Assembly (NCBI GenBank): GCA_003223675.1
Contig: QHVW01000481.1
Span: 1-5,952, forward strand
Direction: 5' to 3'
Origin: Acidobacteriota bacterium
Lineage (GTDB): Bacteria; Acidobacteriota; Thermoanaerobaculia; Multivoradales; UBA5704
Length of the DNA: 5,952 bases
Shown here: positions 1 through 5,952 of the stretch, in pieces
How the letters are laid out: each line of letters starts with the position of its first letter
How positions within the stretch are numbered: position 1 is the stretch's first letter
Position numbers and translations under genes: made by a program
The notes under the pieces: model-generated
The model's database searches: none
The model's input: only the letters and a program-made list of their open reading frames with translations
What the model was told of the DNA's origin: nothing

Positions 1-42
1 TCCGAGGCCGAGGTTGGCGTGTCCGAGGCGGGATGGGGTCAT
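1..42 (-). CDS. N-terminal fragment of a probable MNIO (DUF692) family peptide-modifying enzyme
   Basis: Only 14 codons are present, reading MTPSRLGHANLGLG from an ATG at 42-40 and running off the left edge. A good ribosome site (GGAAGGA) lies about five bases upstream. The Leu-Gly-His-x-Asn-Leu-Gly-Leu-Gly run resembles the first beta strand of DUF692 proteins, now called MNIO enzymes (MbnB, TglH, BufB relatives). These are iron-dependent TIM-barrel oxidases that convert cysteines of small precursor peptides into heterocycles or related groups. The stronger argument is context: the gene lies directly downstream, on the same strand, of a small exported cysteine-repeat protein, which is the usual precursor-enzyme order. 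The 162-base gap is long for such a pair but is mostly a REP doublet. Fourteen residues cannot prove the family; that a gene starts here is more certain than which one. Confidence 0.45.
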   Translation of the reverse strand, partial: MTPSRLGHANLGLG

Positions 43-87
43 GGAGTCCTTCCGAAGTCCTTCTTGATCCGAGACGGGGTGGCCTCG

Positions 88-192
88 CCCGCCCGGGATT
101 GAAATCCCGGGCTACCTACGGCCGCCCCTGACCGGGGCTTCAGTCCCGGAGGAGACGACTGCCGGTAGCCCGGGATTTCAATCCTGGGCGGG
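88..192. repeat. REP doublet (BIME-like), outward-facing pair with GTAG feet
   Basis: Two 29-base arms (88-116 and 164-192) are inverted copies with a single mismatch. Each arm is itself a hairpin with an 8-base stem, CCCGGGAT/ATCCCGGG, and a TGAA loop on the left or TTCA loop on the right. In each, the tetranucleotide GTAG sits at the 5' foot (on the minus strand for the left arm, plus for the right), which is the signature of REP sequences recognised by RAYT transposases. The middle holds another short hairpin at 132-149 (CCGGGGC-TTCA-GTCCCGG, one G-T pair). The element separates the cysteine-rich gene from the putative MNIO gene, ending 12 bases past the former's stop. No RAYT gene is in the window. 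Confidence 0.85.
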
Positions 193-204
193 AAGGTCGA
201 GATT

Positions 205-630
205 CTACTTCCCGCAGGCGGCCGGGACGGCGCCGAATTTCTTGCCGGCCTTCTTCATCGAGGCCTCGTAGTGGGCGCGCGCCTTCTTCCAGTTGTCGCC
301 GGTGATCGGCACCGAGCAGGAGCCCTTGCCCTTGCAGTCGTTGTCGGCGGTGCCGCCCTGGCCCTTGCAGGCGTTGGAGCCGGCGCAGGAGTGGGCCTCG
401 GCGGTGGCGCAGGAGCCCTGGCCCGCGCAGGCGTTGTCGGCGCCCTTGCCCTGGCCCTTGCAGCCGTTCAGGCCGCAGCAGGCGTGCGCGTCGGCCTTGG
501 GCGCCGCCGCCTTCTCGTCCGCGAACAGCAGGCGGCCGCCCAGCATCGAGCCGGCCACCACGCCGCCGAAGGCGGCGAGGGCCAGCTTCCCGAGGTCTCT
601 CCGGCTGACGTCTTCGTCCAGCTTCTTCAT
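205..630 (-). CDS. Tat-type exported cysteine-repeat protein, candidate MNIO-modified (bufferin-like) precursor
   Basis: This 141-residue protein begins with a twin-arginine-like signal (SRRDLGK at 9-15) and a hydrophobic stretch at about 16-36. Two tandem 26-residue repeats follow (49-74 and 80-105, period 31), both with cysteines spaced C-x5-C-x10-C-x5-C and the shared core NxCKGQG...ADNxCxGxGSC. Two more cysteines sit at 52 and 139, ten in all. The C-terminal segment (111-135) is basic and probably helical, with W114 and KKAGKKFG. The start is supported by GAGGAG eight bases upstream. Small cysteine-repeat proteins next to MNIO enzymes are RiPP precursors; bufferins of this type bind copper in the periplasm. 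A Tat-type signal would fit modification in the cytoplasm followed by export. Modification and metal binding are inferred. It could instead be an unmodified disulfide or metal-binding protein. Confidence 0.85.
   Translation of the reverse strand: MKKLDEDVSRRDLGKLALAAFGGVVAGSMLGGRLLFADEKAAAPKADAHACCGLNGCKGQGKGADNACAGQGSCATAEAHSCAGSNACKGQGGTADNDCKGKGSCSVPITGDNWKKARAHYEASMKKAGKKFGAVPAACGK
316..486 (-). repeat. Tandem 26-residue cysteine repeats inside the exported protein gene
   Basis: Bases 409-486 and 316-393 encode two copies of a 26-residue unit joined by a five-residue linker (ATAEA). Each unit opens with His and ends with Gly-Ser-Cys. About two thirds of the positions are identical, and all four cysteines per unit align without gaps. 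Each unit in turn contains two CxGxxxC modules (CCGLNGC, CAGQGSC; CAGSNAC, CKGKGSC), so the core is fourfold. Other-strand reading frames across this stretch are low-complexity shadows. Confidence 0.9.
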
Positions 631-638
631 TTCGCAGT

Positions 639-697
639 CTCCTCTGAAATGAGCATCGGTTCAGAGCCGCTCCGAGGCCTCATGACGAAAGCCTCGG
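639..697 (-). promoter_or_regulatory. Two tandem hairpins in the leader of the cysteine-rich gene, the second touching its ribosome site
   Basis: Reading towards the gene on the minus strand, a 7-bp stem CCGAGGC/GCCTCGG (697-691 with 678-672) is followed five bases later by a second 7-bp stem CTCTGAA/TTCAGAG (666-660 with 648-642, 11-base loop). The 3' arm of the second stem runs directly into the ribosome site and shares its first bases (GAGGAG, 644-639). Folding would therefore partly mask the site. A regulatory role is an inference; neither stem is long, and no known riboswitch is recognised. I saw no convincing promoter in 698-777. Confidence 0.35.
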
Positions 698-777
698 CTC
701 ATGTCCCTATTGGGCTTCGTGGCGCCCGAGTCTACCCCTAAGTACGCGGCGAGGGGAAGAGAGGATGGGTCAGGCGG

Positions 778-954
778 CTACTCGGATTCGAAGAGGCGGC
801 GCATCTCGTCGCTGGAGATCCCACCCTCGGTTTCCTGGCGGGTGCGGGACCGTTCAATGACCTCCAGGAACTTGGGATGGTTGCTCAGGGCCACGGTCTC
901 CAGATCAGCCTTCAAGGCGCGATCTCCAGGTCGGCTTTTGTGGTTTTTCGGCAT
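778..954 (-). CDS. Small 58-residue protein of unknown function, antitoxin-like
   Basis: An ATG at 954 opens a 58-residue frame closed by TAG at 778-780. The protein is charged and soluble: a basic start (MPKNHKSRPGDR), then a probable helix around HPKFLEVIERSRTRQ (26-40) and an EGGISSDEMRRLF ending (43-55). The pattern 'FLxxIxxSRxRxxxEGGISxxEMRR' resembles the tail of small antitoxins that partner RelE/ParE-type toxins, but this is pattern memory and no toxin gene lies beside it. Codon use is ordinary and GC is somewhat lower than in its neighbours, consistent with a separate origin. The upstream ribosome site is poor (AAAGG, 11 bases away) and lies in a REP hairpin. An in-frame TGA seven codons upstream limits any longer start. 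It could be a real orphan gene or a remnant. Confidence 0.55.
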   Translation of the reverse strand: MPKNHKSRPGDRALKADLETVALSNHPKFLEVIERSRTRQETEGGISSDEMRRLFESE

Positions 955-958
955 GGTC

Positions 959-977
959 GTAGCGCCCTTTCAGGGCG
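959..977 (+). repeat. Solo REP-like hairpin with GTAG foot
   Basis: GTAG at 959-962 is followed directly by CGCCCTTTCAGGGCG, a 5-6 bp stem enclosing a loop that contains TTCA. Foot, loop and orientation match the REP arms at 164-192 and 3758-3785 although the stem sequence differs. It covers the leader of the small gene starting at 954 and lies three bases before the next inverted repeat. Confidence 0.6.
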
Positions 978-979
978 GT

Positions 980-1123
980 CCCTCACTCCCCAACCCCTCT
1001 CTCCCATCCCTCCACCCACCGACCGGGGAGAGAGGGGCTTTCAAAAACACTCCTGCTAACTTCTCCCTCTTCTCCCCGGTCGGTGGGTGGAGGGATGGGA
1101 GAAGAGGGCCGGGGTGATGAGGG
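980..1123. repeat. Long inverted repeat, 31-bp perfect core, overlapping the end of the DUF420 gene
   Basis: Arms of about 58 bases (980-1037 and 1066-1123) face each other. Bases 1001-1031 and 1071-1101 are perfectly complementary, starting CTCCCATCCCTCCACC, and the flanks match with small gaps. The loop between the perfect arms is 39 bases. The termini read CCCTCA...TGAGGG. This is a different family from the GTAG hairpins: pyrimidine-rich arms and no GTAG foot. A miniature inverted-repeat element is plausible. I see no clear target-site duplication and no transposase. Confidence 0.8.
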
Positions 1124-1532
1124 CCAACGCTATCCAATACACCACCACCCCCGTCACCGACACGTACAGCCAGATGGGCAGGGTCCACCGGGCGATCCGC
1201 TTGTGCTGGGGGTAGCGGCGGCGCCAGGCGCGGAAGACGGTGATGCCGGCGAGGAACGGCACCGCCGCCGCCAGCACGGTGTGGGTGGCGAGGATGGTGA
1301 GGTAGAGGGTCCGCGGCGCCCCGGTACCGGGAAAGCGGACGCTGCCCACCTGGGCGTGGTAGATCAGGTAGGAGGTGAGGAAGAGGACCGAGCACACGAG
1401 CGCGGCGGTCATCACGTTGCGGTGGGCGATCCGGTGCCCCCGCCGGATCAGGACGTAGCCGGTCATCAGGAGGAGGGCGGCGAGCGCGTTCAGGCTGGCG
1501 TTGACCGCGGGCAGGGCGTGGACGTCGGGCAT
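1056..1532 (-). CDS. DUF420 family membrane protein (CtaM/YozB-like)
   Basis: This 158-residue integral membrane protein has four predicted helices at about 12-29, 40-58, 76-100 and 116-138. It carries the marks of DUF420: LPAVNASLNA at the start, IRRGHRIAHRNVM after helix 1, SYLIYHAQVGS at the end of helix 2, TILATH in helix 3, and HKRIARWTLPIWLYVSVTGVVVYW in helix 4. Histidines 37, 59, 84 and 110 are at positions typical of the family and could bind haem or metal. Staphylococcal CtaM, a DUF420 protein, is needed to make active aa3-type terminal oxidase; a similar oxidase-assembly role is inferred here, with no oxidase genes in view. The last 22 residues (137-158, ending HRPGRRGRS) are encoded by an inverted-repeat element and are probably not native. 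There is no purine-rich ribosome site ahead of the ATG. Confidence 0.9.
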   Translation of the reverse strand: MPDVHALPAVNASLNALAALLLMTGYVLIRRGHRIAHRNVMTAALVCSVLFLTSYLIYHAQVGSVRFPGTGAPRTLYLTILATHTVLAAAVPFLAGITVFRAWRRRYPQHKRIARWTLPIWLYVSVTGVVVYWIALALITPALFSHPSTHRPGRRGRS

Positions 1533-1541
1533 GGCGGGGGG

Positions 1542-1547
1542 ATTCTA
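1542..1547 (-). promoter_or_regulatory. Possible -10 box just ahead of the DUF420 gene
   Basis: TAGAAT on the minus strand ends nine bases before the ATG. The intervening bases (CCCCCCGCC with one further C) offer no ribosome site. If this is a real -10, transcription would begin within a few bases of the start codon and the message would be nearly leaderless. No good -35 box is seen at the right spacing, so the call is weak. Confidence 0.25.
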
Positions 1548-1605
1548 GCCGGATCGCTCCCCTGCCGTGAGAAGGTGATAGCGTTCTCCCCCGATTTCAG
1601 GATGC

Positions 1606-1610
1606 GGAGG
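1606..1610 (+). promoter_or_regulatory. Ribosome site deciding the start of the CRTAC1-family gene
   Basis: GGAGG lies six bases before the ATG at 1617 and three before the ATG at 1614. The first spacing is normal and the second too short, so 1617 is preferred. A further in-frame ATG at 1602 lies upstream of this site and has no good site of its own. Confidence 0.6.
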
Positions 1611-1616
1611 ATCATG

Positions 1617-3635
1617 ATGAATCATCAGAGGCTACGTCCGCGCGGATATCGGTTCGGAGGGGCGGCCCTGACGGCCGGGCTCCTGCTCGGCGCCGCGGTA
1701 CTCTCCCAGGAGGTATTCTCCCAGGAGAAAGCCGCTCAGCAGACCACCGGGCATCAACACGGCGCGATCGGCTTCCAGGTCGACCAGACCCCGAAGCAGA
1801 AGCCCAATCTGCCCGTGGGCCCGAAGGTCGTCTACTATCCCGAATACGACGAAGGGGTCGCCACCCTCCCCGCCCGCAAGGCCGCGCAGCTCGCGGCGGC
1901 GAAGCAGATCACGGTCTTCCACGGCTTCCAATTCACCGACCGCCAGCCCGAGAGCGGCATCACCTTCCGCCACCAGGGGACGGACGACAGCGGCGTCCAC
2001 TACAAGGCGGTCCACTACGACCACGGCAACGGCATCGCGGTGGCGGACGTGGACGGCGACGGTCTTCCCGACATCTATCTCGTCACCCAGCTCGGCGAGA
2101 ACCAGCTCTGGAAGAACCTGGGCCACGGCAAATTCCGCAACATCACCGCGGAGGCCGGGGTGGGGCTCAAGGACCAGATCAGCGTCGCGGCCTCCTTCGC
2201 CGACGTCGACAACGACGGCCATCCGGACCTCTTCGTCACCACCGTCCGCCACGGCAACCACCTCTTCCTGAACGACGGCAAGGGTCACTTCAAGGACGTC
2301 TCCAAGGAGGCCGGGCTCGACTACGTGGGCCACTCCTCGGGGGCCGTCTTCTTCGATTTCGACCACGACGGGCTGGTCGACCTCTTCGTCACCAACGTGG
2401 GCCGCCACACCACCAACGAGGTCGGCCGGGGCGGCTATTACGTGGGCCTCACCGACGCCTTCCAGGGCCACCTGCACCCGGACCGGACCGAGACCAGCAT
2501 CCTCTACAAGAACCTGGGGAACCACCGCTTCAAGGACGTCTCCAAGGAGATGGGGCTGGTGGACGGGAGCTGGAGCGGCGACGCCACGGCGGTCGATTTC
2601 AACGAGGACGGCTGGCCCGACCTCTACGTGCTCAACATGCAGGGGGACAACCACTACTACGAGAACGAGCAGGGGAAGCGGTTCGTGGACAAGACCCTCC
2701 CCTCCTTCCCCAAGACCTCCTGGGGGGCGATGGGGATCAAGGCTTTCGACTACGACAACGACGGCCGGGCCGACCTCCTGATCACGGACATGCATTCGGA
2801 CATGAGCCAGCAGGTGGGCCCCGACAAGGAGAAGCTCAAGTCGACGATCACCTGGTCGGACGAGATGCTCCAGGGGGGAGCCAACAACATCTTCGGCAAC
2901 TCCCTCTTCCACAACCTGGGGGGCGGCAGGTTCGAGGAGGTCTCGGACGCCATGAACGTCGAGGACTACTGGCCCTGGGGCCTGAGCACCGGCGACCTCA
3001 ACGCCGACGGCTGGCAGGACGTCTTCATCACGGCCAGCATGAATTTCCCCTTCCGCTACGGCATCAATTCCCTGCTGCTGAACGACCGCGGCAAGATCTT
3101 CCGCGACAGCGAATTCATCCTCGGCGTCGAGCCGCGCCGGGGGGGGCGGACCCACGCCAAGCTGATCGACATGGATTGCGACGGCGAGGACGCGGACAAC
3201 CCCCTCTGCAAAAGGCACAAGGGCAAGGTGGCGCTGATGAGCGCCCTGGGCTCGCGCTCGTCGGTGATCTTCGACCTCGACGACGACGGCGATCTCGACA
3301 TCGTGACCAACGACTTCAACTCCGAGCCGATGGTCCTGATCAGCGATCTCGCCCAGAAGAAGCCCAGCCTGCGCTATCTGAAGGTCCGGCTGCGGGGGAC
3401 GGTCTCGAACCGCGACGGCTTGGGCGCCAGGGTGCGGGTGAAGGCCGGCGGGCAGACCTACACCCATTGGAACGACGGCAAGTCGGGCTACCTCTCGCAG
3501 AGCTCGCTGCCGCTCTACTTCGGCCTCGGGGACGCCCAGAAGGTCGATTCGATTGAGGTGACCTGGCCCTCCGGCCGCACGCAGACGGTGGCCGCGCCGA
3601 AGGTGAACGGGGAGGTTGAGGTGGTGGAGAAGTAG
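1617..3635 (+). CDS. Secreted CRTAC1-family protein: FG-GAP/VCBS beta-propeller with C-terminal ASPIC/UnbV domain
   Basis: The 672-residue product starts with basic residues and a hydrophobic segment (about 14-32, GGAALTAGLLLGAAVL), a likely Sec signal or anchor, followed by a Gln/Lys-rich linker. Seven calcium-binding loops of the DxDxDGxxD type follow at about residues 144, 196, 247, 327, 378, 460 and 553 (for example DVDGDGLPD, DFDHDGLVD, DLDDDGDLD), predicting a seven-bladed propeller. An ASPIC/UnbV domain occupies about 585-660, with RDGLGARVRVKAGG, a YLSQSS turn, FGLG and VTWPSG. This order is that of the CRTAC1 family, common in large-genome environmental bacteria; function there is mostly unknown, with adhesion or surface binding suspected. 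An extra loop near 518 (DMDCDGEDADNPLC) adds a cysteine pair between blades six and seven. The open frame runs upstream to about 1083 but that part is antisense to the DUF420 gene. It is divergent from that gene by 84 bases and convergent with lepA. Confidence 0.93.
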   Translation: MNHQRLRPRGYRFGGAALTAGLLLGAAVLSQEVFSQEKAAQQTTGHQHGAIGFQVDQTPKQKPNLPVGPKVVYYPEYDEGVATLPARKAAQLAAAKQITVFHGFQFTDRQPESGITFRHQGTDDSGVHYKAVHYDHGNGIAVADVDGDGLPDIYLVTQLGENQLWKNLGHGKFRNITAEAGVGLKDQISVAASFADVDNDGHPDLFVTTVRHGNHLFLNDGKGHFKDVSKEAGLDYVGHSSGAVFFDFDHDGLVDLFVTNVGRHTTNEVGRGGYYVGLTDAFQGHLHPDRTETSILYKNLGNHRFKDVSKEMGLVDGSWSGDATAVDFNEDGWPDLYVLNMQGDNHYYENEQGKRFVDKTLPSFPKTSWGAMGIKAFDYDNDGRADLLITDMHSDMSQQVGPDKEKLKSTITWSDEMLQGGANNIFGNSLFHNLGGGRFEEVSDAMNVEDYWPWGLSTGDLNADGWQDVFITASMNFPFRYGINSLLLNDRGKIFRDSEFILGVEPRRGGRTHAKLIDMDCDGEDADNPLCKRHKGKVALMSALGSRSSVIFDLDDDGDLDIVTNDFNSEPMVLISDLAQKKPSLRYLKVRLRGTVSNRDGLGARVRVKAGGQTYTHWNDGKSGYLSQSSLPLYFGLGDAQKVDSIEVTWPSGRTQTVAAPKVNGEVEVVEK

Positions 3636-3642
3636 GCCCCCT

Positions 3643-3785
3643 CCCGCCCGGGCATGAATGCCTGGGCTACATGGGAAACGAAAAGCCGGCTGAAGCCGGC
3701 TCCGAAGTCAGAGCCGCTCCTCCAGGAGCCGGGTTCACCCGGCTTTTCGGTTGAATCGTAGCCCGGGCATTCATGCCCGGGCGGG
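3643..3785. repeat. Nested REP doublets filling the gap between the CRTAC1-family gene and lepA
   Basis: The outer arms (3643-3670 and 3758-3785, 28 bases, one mismatch) each fold on CCCGGGCA/TGCCCGGG with a TGAA or TTCA loop and carry GTAG at the foot facing the centre. The inner arms (3679-3703 and 3725-3749, 25 bases, two mismatches) are a second pair with GGAG feet and stems GCCGGC or GCCGGG around the same TGAA/TTCA loop. The element begins eight bases after one stop codon and ends one base before the other, so it makes up nearly all of the 151-base convergent gap. Confidence 0.88.
3679..3749. terminator. Possible bidirectional intrinsic terminator within the nested REP
   Basis: On the minus strand, reading out of lepA, AGCCGGC-TTCA-GCCGGCT is followed by TTT (to 3681). 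On the plus strand, reading out of the CRTAC1-family gene, AGCCGGG-TTCA-CCCGGCT is followed by TTT (to 3747). Each is a strong GC stem with a run of four T in all, short for an intrinsic terminator, placed to stop transcription in each direction. Termination is inferred from structure and position. Confidence 0.45.
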
Positions 3786-3786
3786 C

Positions 3787-5586
<1,800 letters not shown>

Positions 5587-5594
5587 GACAGTTT

Positions 5595-5600
5595 TCCTCT
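5595..5600 (-). promoter_or_regulatory. Ribosome site supporting the TTG start of lepA
   Basis: AGAGGA on the minus strand ends eight bases before TTG at 5586-5584. No in-frame ATG or GTG is placed to give the conserved LepA N-terminus, so this site fixes the unusual start. Confidence 0.75.
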
Positions 5601-5678
5601 TTGCGGCGCCTGGAGGGCCGTGCGAAGATCCTACAACGCCCCGGACCTGAACGACATTCCGGGGGCTGGCGTCGCACC

Positions 5679-5952
5679 GTGAGACCGAAATCAGGACGCA
5701 CAGTCTACTCGACCGAATCCCCCGTCGCCAGGCGGGAAGCCCCGGCTGCGCAGGAGCCCGCGGTCAGCCTGCCGCCGTCGTCGCAGTCCCCAAGGGTCCG
5801 CCGGGAGAAGGCGGGTCGCGGCGGCAAGACGGTGACCGTGGTGGGCCCGCTGGTGCTGGCGCGGCCGGAGGCGGAGGCGCTGCTCTCGTCCTGGAAGAGG
5901 ATGTGCGGGGGCGGGGGCGCGCTGAAGGCCGGGAAGACCGCGGACGGCTCCC
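5679..5952 (+). CDS. yciH: SUI1/eIF1-family translation factor (YciH-like), 3' end outside the window
   Basis: A GTG at 5679 opens a frame of 91 codons that runs off the right edge without a stop. The start reads MRPKSGRTVYSTES, close to the YciH opening with its VYST motif. A low-complexity Pro/Ala/Arg linker follows (about 14-47), then the SUI1 domain begins with GGKTVTVVGPLVLARPEAEA, LLSSWKRMCGGGGALKAGKTADGS. This matches the beta strand, helix and CGxGG-x-(V/L)K turn of eIF1-like proteins. Escherichia coli YciH affects stringency of start-site choice on the 30S subunit, and a similar role is inferred. The fragment covers roughly two thirds of the expected protein. The ribosome site is unclear: a G-run at 5661-5665 is rather far (13 bases) from the GTG. 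It is divergent from lepA with 92 bases between the starts. Confidence 0.8.
   Translation, partial: MRPKSGRTVYSTESPVARREAPAAQEPAVSLPPSSQSPRVRREKAGRGGKTVTVVGPLVLARPEAEALLSSWKRMCGGGGALKAGKTADGS

Noticed and set aside
88..192. CRISPR array or attachment site
   Set aside because: The copies are inverted, not direct, with no regular spacers and no cas or integrase genes.
271..741. Plus-strand open frames across the cysteine-rich gene
   Set aside because: They translate to Ala/Gly/Leu-rich repeats that mirror the cysteine repeats; the minus strand has the ribosome site, signal peptide and cysteine pattern.
980..1123. Insertion sequence ends
   Set aside because: Only 28-39 bases lie between the arms, with no transposase and no clear target duplication.
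970..1395. A second minus-strand frame overlapping the DUF420 gene
   Set aside because: It is Pro/Arg/His-rich with no membrane segments, a frame-shifted shadow of the DUF420 gene and the inverted repeat.
1083..1616. Upstream extension of the propeller-protein frame, which would make an 850-residue protein
   Set aside because: It is antisense to the DUF420 gene, is rich in Gly, His and Asp without domain character, and lies before the good ribosome site and signal peptide at 1606-1690.
1632..3467. A 611-codon open frame antisense to the propeller-protein gene
   Set aside because: Its translation is a low-complexity Val/Glu/Gly/Ala shadow caused by the high-GC codon bias and repeated DxDxDG loops.
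5600..5660. Possible lepA promoter (TAGGAT as -10 with TGTCGT 17 bases upstream, minus strand)
   Set aside because: The -35 match is poor and high-GC intergenic sequence gives such partial matches easily.

Overview
The window is high-GC bacterial chromosome. It carries two complete recognisable housekeeping or membrane genes, one complete large secreted protein, one cysteine-rich exported protein, one small unrecognised protein, two genes cut by the window ends, and at least four repeat or hairpin elements that fill most of the non-coding space. The phylum cannot be fixed from the sequence. High GC, a CRTAC1/ASPIC-UnbV protein and abundant REP-type intergenic hairpins would suit an Acidobacteriota, Planctomycetota or Myxococcota-like (probably environmental) genome; this is an inference.

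Layout. Bases 1-1532 are read on the minus strand. In transcription order they hold a DUF420 (CtaM/YozB-like) four-helix membrane protein (1532-1056), a 58-residue protein with an antitoxin-like look (954-778), a 141-residue Tat-type exported protein with two 26-residue cysteine repeats (630-205), and the first 14 codons of a gene (from 42) whose N-terminus and position suggest an MNIO/DUF692 peptide-modifying enzyme. A secreted seven-bladed FG-GAP/ASPIC-UnbV protein (1617-3635) runs on the plus strand, divergent from the DUF420 gene. It converges on lepA (elongation factor 4, 5586-3787, TTG start). Divergent from lepA, and running off the right end, is a plus-strand SUI1/eIF1-family (YciH-like) translation factor with a GTG start (from 5679).

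How the parts may work together. The cysteine-rich protein plus the presumed MNIO enzyme look like a RiPP-type, bufferin-like, probably metal-binding system: a precursor with a fourfold C-x5-C plan, whose cysteines could be modified in the cytoplasm and then exported. This is the most interesting locus here, but the enzyme is nearly all outside the window. The lepA/SUI1 pair links two proteins that act on translation. 

Repeats. REP-type hairpins at 88-192, 959-977 and 3643-3785 share a GTAG (or GGAG) foot and a TTCA loop in the same orientation. They occur as outward-facing pairs, and in one case a GGAG pair is nested inside a GTAG pair. The inner pair shows compensatory base changes and looks like a bidirectional terminator. 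A separate inverted repeat (980-1123, 31-bp perfect core) forms the last 22 codons of the DUF420 gene. All gaps over 60 bases between genes are described in these entries or in the findings; nothing else recognisable (tRNA, rRNA, CRISPR, transposase) was seen.
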